Shown one piece after another: positions 1 through 10,905 of a stretch of DNA of 64,000 nt; within the stretch, counting starts at the first letter, position 1, and every line of letters begins with the position of its first letter. The position numbers and the translations under genes were made by a program. The notes under the pieces were generated by a model. The model was not told the origin of the DNA, did no database searches, and was given only the letters and a program-made list of their open reading frames with translations. The DNA is taken from the NCBI GenBank assembly GCA_027563935.2, contig JANVAS020000222.1, positions 5,890,001 through 5,954,000 on the forward strand. Direction: 5' to 3'. The DNA comes from Costus lasius. Lineage: Eukaryota; Streptophyta; Magnoliopsida; Zingiberales; Costaceae.

Positions 1-1157
1 GAAGTTTGGGCTAGCTCATTATCCAATGAGGCCCAATTATAAAGTTGTCATGAAGAGGGAATTGGCTTAGAAGGGTATAATGGGGAGAAACCCAACCCCA
101 TTGGCGCCTAGGGGCATAATGGGGTGAGGGTGGCATAAAGTGCTTCCTTTGGAAGGAAGTGGCGCCTTCCCCTTCATCCTTTGATGGTATCTTGCCTCTA
201 TGGTAAGTATGGGGGCTGATATGGCTTGAGGACTCTTTTGGAAAGAGCTTGGGCGCATATGAGAAGTAGGAAGATGTTTATGGTAAAGTCTTGGAGACTT
301 TCCTTATCTCATGAACCCTACATGCGCCCAAACCCTTACCCTAGCCGAAATTCCTCTTGCTTGTTGCGCCTAGCCCTTCTCCTTGGATGGAAAGAATGCC
401 TCTAAGGCATGTCTTAGGTTGATATGGCTATTGGGCAAATATGGATAGGTTGAATGAGGTTTATGGCAAAGTCTTGGAGACTTTCCTTACAACAAACCCC
501 TATCATCCTAGCCGCCCACTTGGCATGATCTTGGCCTTCCCTAAATCGCCTCTTGCCTTATAGAAGGGACCCTAGCTGCCTCCTCTCATGGTTCGAATGC
601 TTAGAGGCGTGAACACAGATAGAGGGGCGAAAGAAAGGGCAAAGGGCGACAACATCAAAGTGGCGCAACCCTTCTTCCTACTGGTGGCCGCAAGTCTTCT
701 CCTTCCTCTCCTCTTGGCGTGACTTGGAGAAGGACTTGGTGGCGCGACTTCCTCTTAATCTTCCTCAAGGCCGAAAGTCTTCTTCTCCCTCTTCTCTTGG
801 AGTGAAGAGGATAAGGAGTTGGCGGCATCTTCCTTGCACTTGGCGCATGAACCTTGGAGGTGGCGCAAGAATAGTGAAGGAACACTAAGGCTTGATTCTC
901 TTCCCGAGGCTAGCACCAAGCGTGGATGGGAGCAACGATCAAGGAGTCGACGCGTGGATACTTGTAGAGGGCGAACACTTGCGCGCCTTCAACATGGCTT
1001 CGACATCTAGACAAGCAAAAAAGGTACATCTCTAACACATCCTTGTGTCTTCTCTCTCGCATGGATCCTTGGGAACGGAATATGTTTCGGGTGTAATGAT
1101 TCTTCCGCTACGTCCTGGGACTACAAAATTTTAAATTACACCTGGTATTCCCTAACA
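1..1157 (+). mobile_element. C-family copia LTR, right-hand part (cut by window edge)
   Basis: This stretch matches the second C-family LTR from 35516 to 36140 and again from 44169 to 44704, where that copy is split by element D. By that alignment the window starts about 1070 bases into an LTR of about 2.2 kb. It ends in CCTAACA, the same terminus that precedes the primer site at 44706. Here the terminus is followed not by a primer site but by unrelated sequence (GGAAGATCTAG), so this is either a 3' LTR or a solo LTR. The body lies to the left of the window. No coding potential is visible; short open frames here are chance. Confidence 0.85.
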
Positions 1158-1760
1158 GGAAGATCTAGTGACACTTCATTGCATCCAAGTTCTCCATGAG
1201 CTAGAACAAAACTTATTCTTCCATGCCGTGTGAAATATTTAGGTTCTAGCTTATCAAAGCACATTAAACACCTACAACAAGAACACTATTTAGATTAGTA
1301 AAGAAAATATTTACTCAGACATCAAATTTTGCTAGGATGCGTAGGTTGATCTAGTAATGCTCAGCTGTAATCAAGTATTCCAGGATGTAGAGCAAAACAA
1401 GTTCTTCCAAGTCGTGCAAAGCATCCAGTATTTTAGTAGCCTCAAACACATTAATTACCTGCATAAAAAATGCTAGTCAAATTAAAACTAAGTATAGAAA
1501 CCCAATACAAAAACAGAATAGGGGTAAGGCTGTGAAGGTTTGGGTTTTGGAAGGAAGCAAATGAGGCTGGCACTGCTGCCTCACGCCGATCAACGGTGCC
1601 GGAGGGGAAGTTGTTGTCAGGCTTGGAGGGGCGATGGTGTCCTACTGTGGGTGCTAGAGCACCGGCAGTGGCAGAGATGCTACATTCGATCGGAATAAGG
1701 GAGTTTGGTGAATGGACCAGGGGAGGTCGCTGGACATCCGGTAGTGCACGAACTCCATAC
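1158..1760 (-). mobile_element. Left part of old element J (degenerate, non-coding)
   Basis: Bases 1158-1285 resemble 6415-6542 (both carry GAAGATC.AGTGA.ACTTCATTGCATCC and a later CATTAAACACCT motif), so I read this as the far LTR end of the same minus-strand element whose near LTR is 6127-6542. The remainder becomes GC-rich towards 1760 and continues at 3374 after solo LTR E1. A minus-strand open frame of 112 codons (1451-1789) runs across the E1 boundary and resembles nothing I recognise, so I do not call it a gene. Assignment to J is inference from the shared end repeat. Confidence 0.45.
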
Positions 1761-3373
1761 TGTTGGGTCCCCTTCAAGGGGGAGCGCAAACCCTAATTAG
1801 GCACATATATGCTTATATATATATATGCACATAGCGGAAGCTAGGGCTTCAAGATCGGTTAGCATGACACATGATTAACTTGTAAACGAGGATTACAAAG
1901 AATCAACTCATACCATAGCCATTAGATTGGATGCGGCTTGAAAGCAAGAGGGCAAACAAGCTCTCCTCCAAAGAAGACACACACTAGATGAGAGATAGCC
2001 CCTTCTTGTAACTCCTTGTGCTAGCAAGGAACGCCAAGTTTCCTAACCGTGTGAAGGAGATCGATGTATTCTTGGATAGCCGAATGCTTTTTCTTCTCTC
2101 TACCTCTCGTCGAGACCAACCACACTCAAGAGAGGGCAACGCCAAAAGCATTGAAGCATTGAGGCGTTTTCAAAACGAACCATGCGTTCACATAAGTGAA
2201 CCGGTTCAATTTGACTTTGGTTCAACAACCAAATCAAACCAAGATCAAACCAAGACATGGTCTAGATCTCATTAAACCAAAAGGGTTCAAGATCTAACCA
2301 CACATCATTTGATGCACTTGATCTCATCGATCAAGCATCAGATCTCTCGATCGAAGCTTACCGATCTCATGCCCTAATCAATCAAATATGATCAGACCAG
2401 ATCTCACTTCCAATCAGAGTCTAAACTCCTTTAAACTGAACCAAAACAATTCAGTCCACACGATCTGACATAAGTGAGCCATATCACCAAATTGTGTGAC
2501 CCTGAGGGTTTCCTTTAAATATCGGTAACGATAACTTACGTTGTCACGACCAATGAGGGGTATCTAGCAACACATCACTGTCTCCCGATATAAAGGAAAG
2601 AGTCTTCCAAGACTACGCCCAAACCACAGCACAAGTGTGAATCAACCTCACAAGGCATGCATGTATCCTTTGCCACTGGATGTTCTTATTGGACAAGCGG
2701 GTCAAGCTTGTAACTTCAATATGATGAGCATGATTAGATCAGGTGAACATAGTCACCTGGGTATGGCCATACACTTTCTCAATCATCTCATTCGGGGGGG
2801 TGGGGGGGGCCCTTTAGAACATCACACTCCTTAAACAAGGAGATGGCAATCCTATATCTATCACTAGTGTCCTAACCTGACTCATGATCATTATCCAAGA
2901 TAGTCTATAACCATTATGTTTCAAATGATATTGAACTACCTCAGAACAATGACAATCATCATTTAGAAACACAAGTGATCTCAAGTCAGAGGACATGTGC
3001 CACTTGGTGCAAACAAGGAATATTCACATTGTGACAAGCAATTGAATATCCTAGTAGGGTCTGTCCAGTACATCCAATGTACCCATGAGTCTACATCTTA
3101 TTCCATGCTCGAAGCATCCTATAAGATTAGAACACATATTAGTCTCAATCATATCAAGGCTGTCTCATGTTCACCAAGATATCTCGACTAAGGACTTCAC
3201 TGCATGTCAGCCTAGCTGAACAGCATCGAGACATTATTCAGAAGTATACTTATTGCAGCAGACAATGTAACATACTGAATAACAACCATTGCCTTTATAA
3301 ACATCACAGTTTATACATGATACTGTTACAATCCCAAGGCCTCAAACATTAGCCTTAAGGGCATACCCCAACA
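1761..3373 (-). mobile_element. Solo LTR E1 of copia family Cop-1
   Basis: The 1613-base segment is a complete Cop-1 LTR in reverse orientation: on the minus strand it starts TGTTGGGGTATGCCC at 3373 and ends GGGGACCCAACA at 1761. It is flanked by the direct repeat CATAC (1756-1760 and 3374-3378), the 5-base target duplication expected of LTR elements. There is no primer site, internal region or second LTR, so recombination between two LTRs has removed the body, as is common in plants. It splits element J. The LTR end has a CCCCTT/AAGGGG hairpin. Confidence 0.93.
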
Positions 3374-4600
3374 CATACCTGCTACAGCTGGAGGTTACTT
3401 TGACCACGGAGAACTTGTGGCTAGAGTTTGGGAGCAGATGGTGGCTGATTAGCGGAGGTCGACGTCGAACAGTGAGAGGAGGCGGAGACTAACGTGGAAG
3501 ATGGGCATCACCAGATATCTTCTCGATTCCAGTGATCTAGCCGGCAGATGGATTGATCCTTTCGGTTGCAGGTTCAATCTGAAAGAGAGGATGGGTGGCC
3601 GGATTTTGAGGACAATCCATCGGTTGGATTATTGCCAGCGTCGAGTTGAAGCGAGAGCCCGGAGCAGGACTCGGTGGCAAGCAGAGGGATTTTGCGACAA
3701 CGGAGGAAGCTCGTTTAAAGAGGTGGAAGATGGGTGGCGTTCAGTTGGACAAGAGGTAGAGAAGAGAATGGTGACACATGCACCAGAGGAAGGGAACAAA
3801 CATCCGATAGAATCAAACTAAAACTATTTCCATTTCATTTTTCAAAGTCACTCAAATACATGAGGAAGATACAATGTTATAGGCAAAGCAACAAGTAGCC
3901 ATTGGAGGTTCTCTTCACACAAACATTTGACTTCTAGCCGTTGCTACTCTTGCATAAGCAGTCTTCCTCCAAACGTAAGCTTCCATTCCCTATTTGGCAG
4001 CTTCTACACAGAAGTCGCAAGCTGGAATCTCTTCTTCCTTTTCAAGTAAGCTGCTATGGGCATCACCTATTTCTTCTAGTTGTAGGAGCTTAGGCTGCTC
4101 TTCTTGGGGTGAAATTTTGGGCTTTATCTCTCTAGTTGAACTTGAAGTTGGACTTTCAGATTTGATCTTGACATAAGTTCAAATAATGGGACCTCATATT
4201 GATGACATGACAAACAAAACAATAAGGACTAGTGCCTCATTAAAATTATGATTGCATTCTAATAAAATCAAAATTTAGACATAAACATTGACTAAGTCTA
4301 TGTTCCATCAAGGTTTATAATAATTATACAAAATTTGACTAAGTCAAAATTAAGTCAAATATCATGTCGATGTGCTCCCGCATCATACACCCCGGGTTCA
4401 AATGTTACTACTCTTGGAGAAACTTCGGTTAATTAAAAACAAGCAACAATTAAACTAATAGAATGAAAACTAACAATTCATCGTGCTCAGGTGGAGGCAT
4501 ACATGTGTATTCATCTTTGCATGCATAGATTTAGTGGGTTGTCTTGTCTTAACCCCTAATGTACTTTTCACAATCAATGAGCAAGGGGGAAGAAAATTCA
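3374..4600 (-). mobile_element. Element J, internal non-coding to degenerate coding
   Basis: The segment continues the sequence interrupted by E1. Bases 3374-3830 are GC-rich and carry a plus-strand open frame of 106 codons (3501-3821) with no recognisable domain. Around 3990-4180 the minus strand reads as a short acidic, glutamate-rich stretch followed by a Cys-rich patch with stops, like a decayed gag or linker region. Bases 4200-4600 are AT-rich with no frame. I see no gene that could be functional. Placing it within J rests on the primer site at 6109-6120 and the minus-strand coding remnant to the right. Confidence 0.4.
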
Positions 4601-5925
4601 AATTTAAACAAGATGTATTAGCAAACTCATGTTGTCTATTATAGCATATTCAAGTAAGAGAGAGGAAGGAATAATAAACTCATATCCATCAAATGTGAGT
4701 TGTGTTGGAGTGAAATTAATACCCATAAAATCAAAGTATTGCATGTTATGGTCCATGGGAGGAGCTATCACAAACTCAATTGTCTCTAAAGATTTAGGCA
4801 TCACAAAGTCAAAATGTTCAACTTGACTAGTTTCTAAGGGTGCCTTAAAGGTGTGGGTAGAAGGATTTAAGAGACAAGACTCAAGGATCACAAGATCTTC
4901 TAATTCTAAGGTTTCCCCTCAGGGTTGAGGATGGGGGTCTAAATCAATTTCAAAAGGATCTAACCTAGGTTCAAAGTGTGGTTCAAGAAGATCTATGGAT
5001 TTAGGTTCAACTTGGCTCTCAATTAAGTCATCAGTGGTAAATGTTCCAAACTTAAGTTGTGGTATGCATAATGGAGTCTCTATGGGCAATTGATTCTCAC
5101 ATGAGTTAATAGTGGGTTCCTTAGTTGGAATAGATGTGCTAGACTCAAGTTGAGGAATGTTTTCTAAAGAATTTGTGGGTATGGGCCCTAAAATTGAAGG
5201 TAATGATTTTTCATGATTTATTTCTTCAAATTTAGTGGTTTCATCAAGACAAGGTTTAGGTTCTAAAGTTGGCTCTAAGGTTTGTTTGGACTCTAGAGGG
5301 TTAGACCTCTCATGTTTAATTTGTAAGCAGTACTTTCCAATTCCCTATAAAAGCTATTGACTCCTTTCTAGGTACACACAACACTCATCCGAAGGGTTGC
5401 CAAATTCCCTATGGTAAATTATGTGTTCCAAACCTTTATGAATAAAACTATAACTCCAATGTTAGTTAAAATAATATCCTTGACAATCTTGCATGAATTC
5501 TTTCCCTAATAAGATGTCAAATCCTTGCAGACTCATTACATCAGACCAAATTTCAGTTTTGATATTGCCTAATTGAATGTGAACTAAGCATTGAATGTCA
5601 ATTAAACTTTAAGTCAAATCATTCCAAATATGTAGTAAGGGTCAACATGTGTCTCTAGGGTGAGGCCAAATTGTTCAAGGGATTTAATAGATATGACATT
5701 GAACTTGACATAATGATCAATAATAGTTTTACCTCTATAACCATTGCACCAAATATTTGTTGTAAAACTATTAGGCCTATGTGTAAGAACTCTATAGTTT
5801 TGTGTTGTAAAACTATTAGGCCTACGTGTAAGAGCCTTATATTGATCCCTAATAGCTATTAGTTCTATTCTAGCTATAACTTCCTTTTGAGTAAAGTGAC
5901 TCATGAAGAAAAGTTTGGGGTGCAA
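4601..5925 (-). pseudogene. Element J gag/protease-like coding remnant
   Basis: On the minus strand, going down from 5925, pieces of a retroelement-like frame can be read: 5925-5614 (103 codons) begins near MSHFTQKEV and contains a stretch like the region after a retropepsin site (NVISIKSLEQFGLTLE, compare the 'flap' sequences of plant retroviral-type proteases). A second open piece at 4891-4604 (95 codons) is rich in Pro, Leu and Phe. Between them are several stops and at least one frameshift. The segment follows a minus-strand primer site at 6109-6120, as expected for the first protein of an LTR element. No reverse transcriptase, integrase or RNase H motif is visible, so J is either non-autonomous or heavily deleted. 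The protease reading is tentative. Confidence 0.35.
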
Positions 5926-6108
5926 CTAGGGTGTAAGGAATTTTTTTTTTGTTTTTGTAAATAAACTAAAACTAAGAAATAACTTAAAAATGCAAACTAA
6001 ATAGCGTGAAAGAACTAAACATGAAAGCATGTAGTAATATTTTTTTTTCTAAAGGCACAAATTAAATCCAAGGATCAATGTGGGTAGACAAGAGTTGACC
6101 ACTTGCCT

Positions 6109-6120
6109 GCTCTAATACCA
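6109..6120 (-). promoter_or_regulatory. Probable tRNA-Met primer binding site of element J
   Basis: The minus strand reads TGGTATTAGAGC, one base different from the TGGTATCAGAGC used by the Cop-1 copies and the same as the C-family site at 44706. It lies 6 bases inside a possible LTR end (TGTAG on the plus strand at 6127), a slightly long spacing. It sets the direction of J as minus. Confidence 0.6.
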
Positions 6121-6126
6121 AGCAAA

Positions 6127-6542
6127 TGTAGTGGGTGAACACATGTAGTGGGCTAGCATGTAAACACTAATTTTGTAGAAAAATACTTAACTGGTTATGA
6201 AATTTTACTATGCCATGTAGGAAGATCTAGTGACCCATTAATCAAATTAAGTGAACCCAGCTGTAGAATTAAACTAGCTCTTTCAAATGAACTAAGATGG
6301 ATAGTTAGACGCTTAATTGAGCATGTAGAATATATATGACAAGTAGGCTAATCAGATTAGTAAACGACAGAATCATAGAAATTTATCAGTTAGCATAATT
6401 TGCTTTGTTGCTTATGAAGATCCAGTGATACTTCATTGCATCCAACTTCTCCATAAGCTAGAATAAAACTTATTCTTCCTTGCCGTGTGAAAGATTAGGG
6501 TTCTTGCTTATCAAAGCACATTAAACACCTGCAATAAGAACA
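6127..6542 (-). mobile_element. Probable 5' LTR region of element J
   Basis: The segment sits just outside the minus-strand primer site and shows internal near-repeats: GAAGATC.AGTGA occurs at about 6220 and again at about 6416, and related copies of the end motif occur at 1158-1285. In the left copy the homology continues past the GAACA at which this one stops (6542), so the right edge here is an insertion point for the next element rather than a proven LTR end. No coding potential. Confidence 0.4.
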
Positions 6543-7943
6543 TGATGACACTGAAATTTATAGTAAATTTAATGTCATTTTCTATATCTTTTTGTGTCAT
6601 ATTATTACTACTTTGCTTATTTTTATGTCTTTTTTATCAAATATTGCAAAATCTACTTCTATTTTGGTTTTACATGATTTTCAAGTAAAAAGGCACGATT
6701 TTAAGGTGTTTTCGAGAAAAATCAACTACATAGAAGAATTCTCATCATCAAGAAGAAGATACACAACAAATTTCAAGCAAATCCAAGCAAAAACCCAAAT
6801 TACGGTAGTACCGTAATATCCATTACGGTAACGTAATTCCCAGACAATGCCGTAATTTCGGAGCCCTGCCGTAATTTGGGAAGTTTTCATACAGATGATT
6901 TTACGGCATCGCCGTAACCATCTTTACGGTGTCGTAATTCCATATGATTTTCCATCCGAGAGATTTTAGAGATTACGACACTGTCGTATTGATCTTTATG
7001 GGTCGTATTTTGGTCTAGAAACTTACAGAAAAAAATACGGCACGACCGTAATAATTTTCATGGGCCGTAATTTTGTCACATAGTTCACAGAATCAAATTA
7101 TGGCACTGCCATAAAATCCATTACGGCCGTAATTTCTTTGTGAAAATCGCGGCCTGAGGTGTCCTCTACGCCTCTCGGTGCGAGGCCGAACCCTAAGCAC
7201 CTCTCTGTCGATTGCTCCCTGTATACTGGATAAAAATTCATGCTCTCACATTGTACGTCTTCTCCTCTTTAAGATGAGTCCACCACTTCTTTCGGATCTC
7301 AATTTGGACTTCTGGATCAAAAGTTATGGTCCGCGCAAGATTCGGCCCCGAAATAGTCACGTGTCCACACAAAATGGATTTTACGGTGTCGTAATTTGAT
7401 TCTGTGAACTCTGTGACAAAATTACGGCTTATAAAAATTATTACGACCGTGCCGTATTTTTTTCTGTAAGTTTCTGGACCAAAATACGGCCCGTAAAGAT
7501 CAATACGGTAGTGTCGTAATCTCTGAAATCGCTCGGGTGTAAAATCATCTAGAATTACGGCACCATAAAGATCGTTACGGTGGTGCCGTAAAATCGTCTG
7601 TATGAAAACTTCACAAATTACGGCAGGGCTCCAAAATTACGGCACTGTCTGGGAATTACGGTACTGTAATGGATATTACGGCACTACCATAATTTGGGTT
7701 TTTGCTTGGATTTGCGTGAAATTTGTTATGTATCTTCTTCTTGATGATAGGAATTCTTCTATGTAGTTGATTTTGCTCGAAAACGCCTTAAAATCGTGCC
7801 TTTTACCTAAAAATCATGAAAAACCAAAGAAGTAGATTTTGTAATATTTGATAAAAAAAGGCATAAAAATAAGCAAAGTAGTAATAATATGACACAAAAA
7901 TATATAAAATGGCATAAAATTTACTATAAATTTCGGTGTCATT
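6543..7943. repeat. 1.4 kb imperfect inverted repeat of F-type LTR sequence
   Basis: Bases 6543-7122 and 7373-7943 are imperfect reverse complements over about 570-580 bases, separated by a spacer of about 250 bases (7123-7372). Matching landmarks include TGA.GACAC.GAAATTTATAG at each outer end, the GAAGAAGATAC block near 6750 and its complement near 7735, and many TACGG/CCGTA motifs. Both arms are related to the start of the F LTR at 10468. The outer ends read TGATGACAC and GTGTCATTA. The simplest reading is either two F-type LTR starts facing one another, or one minus-strand LTR (of K) that is itself palindromic. Immediately right of 7943 the minus strand reads GCTTGAGGACAAGCAAA, typical of sequence near the 3' end of plant gypsy elements, which favours 7943 as an LTR edge. 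A transcript through it would fold into a long hairpin. Confidence 0.8.
6800..6816. repeat. Perfect 17-base TTACGG/CCGTAA palindrome (example of cluster)
   Basis: TTACGGTAGTACCGTAA is self-complementary about its central G. It is the first of many related motifs between 6800 and 7690; similar perfect ones lie at 9776-9787, 10727-10741 and 29348-29364. Confidence 0.85.
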
Positions 7944-10467
7944 AAACACATAAGGCTCAAACTTTGCTTGTCCTCAAGCAAATAAATAGAATAAAGAACT
8001 CTACTATGGAAAATATGCCTTTTTATGAAAAAAATAAATTTCTAAAATATAATCATACATGAAATTTTCCACTAACAGTTTGCACAAAATTTCAGATAAA
8101 TACATTATCCTCTAAATTTAGTCTTTAAGATTCACAGCTTTTTTTTTTTACATAGGCAAGTTAAGTAATGAGAGCGGGATTTGACCCCAATTTTTTATTT
8201 TTTTTTGTTGATTCATAGCTTTGATCGAATAAAACTTTGCAACTCTGATAATAAACAGAATCTCAGTCTCATAATTTCACCCAAGTTTTAGTTTAAATCT
8301 ATCTTACCTTTATTTACAGGAATAGGATATCCAAAATCTTTTTCCACACAAAATTTTTTTTCTTTTCTATTTTTCTTCCTCTTCTTTTTCTTTTTATGGC
8401 ATGTACCCACATAGATACATATATAATTTTTTATTTGGACTTCAACTCTTATCTTCGATATCACTGTCAATTTTACACAGTGCCAAGTAGAGGACTCATT
8501 TTCTTTCTCTCTCTCTCTTTTTTTTATAGACTTCAACCCATGTCTTAGGTACTACTGTCAATTTTACACAGTACTAAGTAGGGGAGTCTCTCACTATTTT
8601 TGTGGATTTTGGATTCTTTCTTCCCAACAAATAATAAAATAGACTAAACATCAACTAGGTTAATCAATTGACATCAATTCAAAAATTATACTCATATGCT
8701 CATTTCATTCAAGAAAGATGCTTCACCCTTAGATTGCATTCATCAAACAACATACCTACCCAAAAACCTTATGCATCAATCAATGAAGAATTTCAACAAG
8801 TAGATATATATTGAAGAAATAAATTCAGCATAATAGGTATATCTCCATTCTAGGCATGCATGCATGAACATTCATCATCATCGAAAAATCTACCCATCTC
8901 TCATCACATGGATTCAAGTCATAAAATTTTTAAACCTCAAAAATATCATCATCAATGCAAAAGGTGTGAAGCATGAAACTCAAACAATCATTGTCAAAAG
9001 TGTGACATGATAGACTCAAGCAACTTCATAGAATAGAAATCTCAATGAGTGATGTATCAAAAGTAAATCAGAGATGCAAACCATAATCATGAATAAAAGA
9101 AAGTGCAAATGATACTCACAAAACTATATAGCAAGCTCTAACTGAAAATACATAAGGCTCAGACCAAAAATAGTGTCGGGGCAGATGCTGCAAGGTCCAA
9201 ATACGTGCCTTTTGAAATTTTACCTGCACAATTTTAAATACATAAGGCTCAGTCTGAAAATAGTCTCTAAAATAATAATGATAGAAATGATTTACTCAAA
9301 GAATAATCAGAGATATAATCGATGGTACAGAAGAGTGCTGGTGAAAAGAGATAATGTAGCTGAGAAGTAGAGGGTAAACAGAGGCTAGCTGAAGAGCTCC
9401 TAGCAATGATGGTGATGCCGACAGTAGAGTGAGTAATCTCTAGTGGCCTGCTAGAGAATACAGTCCTGGAGGAGAGATCGTCGGTCGGTGTGTGTGAGAG
9501 ATAGCCCTGCAAAAATAGAAAGTCAGTCATTAATGAAGATTCTGCTGCAAAAATAATTAAAATCAATGTAATAAGAGGCAGTAGAAGAAGTAAGAGTCTG
9601 CTGTGGTATAATCCAGTGTCGACGGCTAGAAATAGTGATGTCAGAGGCAGATGCAGTGGTGGCTAGAGGTGGAAGACAGTTGCTCTTGAAGATTTCTGGA
9701 TTTCATGATGGTGCCAAAGATCAAAACTTTTCTCAACCCAGTTTCTTAAAATCACAGCGAGAAGACACCCAAAAATACGGTACCGTAAAAACTAATACGG
9801 TACCGCCGTAATAGACTAAAACTCTCGGGATGAACTCATATCAAGATTACGGCACCATAAAGATTATTACGACAATGCTGTATTTTTCACAAAATTTCGT
9901 TTCTCCCTACAAAAAGAAAAGAAAAATTAATTCTAAAAATAAACTAAAATCAAAGAAACTAAGCAAAGTGATAATGCTTGGGTTGCCTCCTAAGAAGCAT
10001 TAATTTTTAGGTCATTAGCTTGACCAAAAAACAAAAATCATGGTGAAGCAGGTGAATCAGTTCCAAAGTAAATAGCATGCAATTTCTTTCTTTTCCGCTG
10101 TCCAAAAAGTTTAGCAACAAATCCAAATATCTAGAATTTCATATAAATTACAATCACCATGGCTTTCTTAAATATGCGGAAGTCAAAATTAAGATTTCCA
10201 ATGATCTTCCTATATTTGTTAGTAAGCAAAATCATAAGTCCTTTTTTCATGTTTATATTTTCAATTGCCATAAGAGTAGGACTTTGATCAAAAGATATAA
10301 GCATTGGATCATCAAAATAACTTTTATGTTTCTCATTAGATTCCTCAATAAAACATAATTTTTCAAATAAATCAAAAGAGTGAACATTAGATATGGGCAA
10401 AACATCATCATGGTGAGATTCATCAATGTTTGTAATTTTCAAATCATTTTCAAGCTCCTCATGTTCA
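7944..10467 (-). mobile_element. Gypsy-like remnant K, 3' internal part (minus strand)
   Basis: The minus strand just inside the LTR edge at 7943 carries GCTTGAGGACAAGCAAA (about 7960-7980), a motif that in plant gypsy elements commonly sits shortly before the 3' LTR. Moving right there are AT-rich non-coding stretches, a pyrimidine-rich tract (about 8335-8400), an imperfect direct repeat at about 8441-8500 and 8531-8590 (both contain GTCAATTTTACACAGT), two copies of ATACATAAGGCTCAG near 9150 and 9240, and a small group of TACGG palindromes at 9770-9885. The only coding-like frame is at its right end (10131-10442, minus). K is cut on the right by element F at 10468, and its other half is not in the window. 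Family placement as gypsy is inference. Confidence 0.5.
10131..10442 (-). pseudogene. Short acidic open frame at the cut end of K
   Basis: The minus-strand frame of 103 codons starts next to the F insertion point and can be read upstream in frame to that point, so the true start is missing. It is rich in Asp, Glu and Ser at the start and Lys and Ile later, with no motif I can name. Given its place near the 3' end of a minus-strand retroelement it may be the tail of a polyprotein or a linker. It ends in sequence without further coding potential. I do not assign a function. Confidence 0.25.
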
Positions 10468-10905
10468 TGATGACACCATAATATATAGTATATTTTGTAT
10501 CATTTTTGATACATTTTCATGCTAAATTGAAGATCTTTTACTTGTTTTCATGATAAATTCATTGAATATTGCAAAGCCTACTTCTATTTTAGTTTTTCAT
10601 GGTTTTTAGGTAAAAACGGACTATTTTTAGGCGTTTTCAAGCAAAATCAAATACATAGAAGGATTACCATCATCAATAAGAGATCACCCAAGAAATTTCA
10701 TGCAAATCGAGGCAAGGAACCCATAATACGGCAGTGCCGTAAGGGATTTTACGGTACCGTATTATCGAGATCACGGCCGTATTTTGGTAATTTTCCAAAC
10801 AGAAGATTTTTGTGAAAATACGGCACCACTGTAAGGATTTACACGGCCGTATTTTGGAGCACTTTCTGAATAGAGACTTTTGCTGAAATTACGGCACTAC
10901 CGTAA
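10468..10905 (+). mobile_element. Athila/Tat-like gypsy element F, 5' LTR first part
   Basis: The LTR begins TGATGACACC at 10468, inside the coding-like end of K; the five bases before it are GTTCA. It runs to 10905, where copia A has inserted, and resumes at 29150. Joined length is about 1886 bases, within the range usual for Athila-type LTRs. It contains several TACGG/CCGTA palindromes, and A inserted directly after one (10889-10905). The left end of the LTR is related to both arms of the inverted repeat at 6543-7943. Confidence 0.8.
10901..10905 (+). repeat. Target duplication of copia A, left copy (CGTAA)
   Basis: CGTAA lies directly before the A 5' LTR and again at 29145-29149 directly after the A 3' LTR. 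It is half of a TTACGG/CCGTAA palindrome in the F LTR. Confidence 0.95.

Noticed and set aside
1451..1789. 112-codon minus-strand frame as a possible host gene
   Set aside because: It crosses the boundary of solo LTR E1 and has no known motif.
3501..3821. 106-codon plus-strand frame in GC-rich sequence
   Set aside because: No domain, no clear context, inside the J remnant; likely chance in GC-rich DNA.
4375..4440. GGGTTCAAAT as a tRNA B box or SINE
   Set aside because: No A box at a suitable distance and no foldable tRNA shape.
6800..7690. CRISPR-like array suggested by repeated TACGG motifs
   Set aside because: Motifs are short palindromes with irregular spacing and no constant repeat-spacer pattern, and the context is a plant retroelement.
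8288..8536. 82-codon Lys/Glu-rich minus-strand frame
   Set aside because: It is the reading of a pyrimidine-rich tract, not a gene.
9267..9566. 99-codon minus-strand frame with hydrophobic composition
   Set aside because: Low-complexity Ser/Leu/Phe reading of AT-rich non-coding DNA in remnant K.
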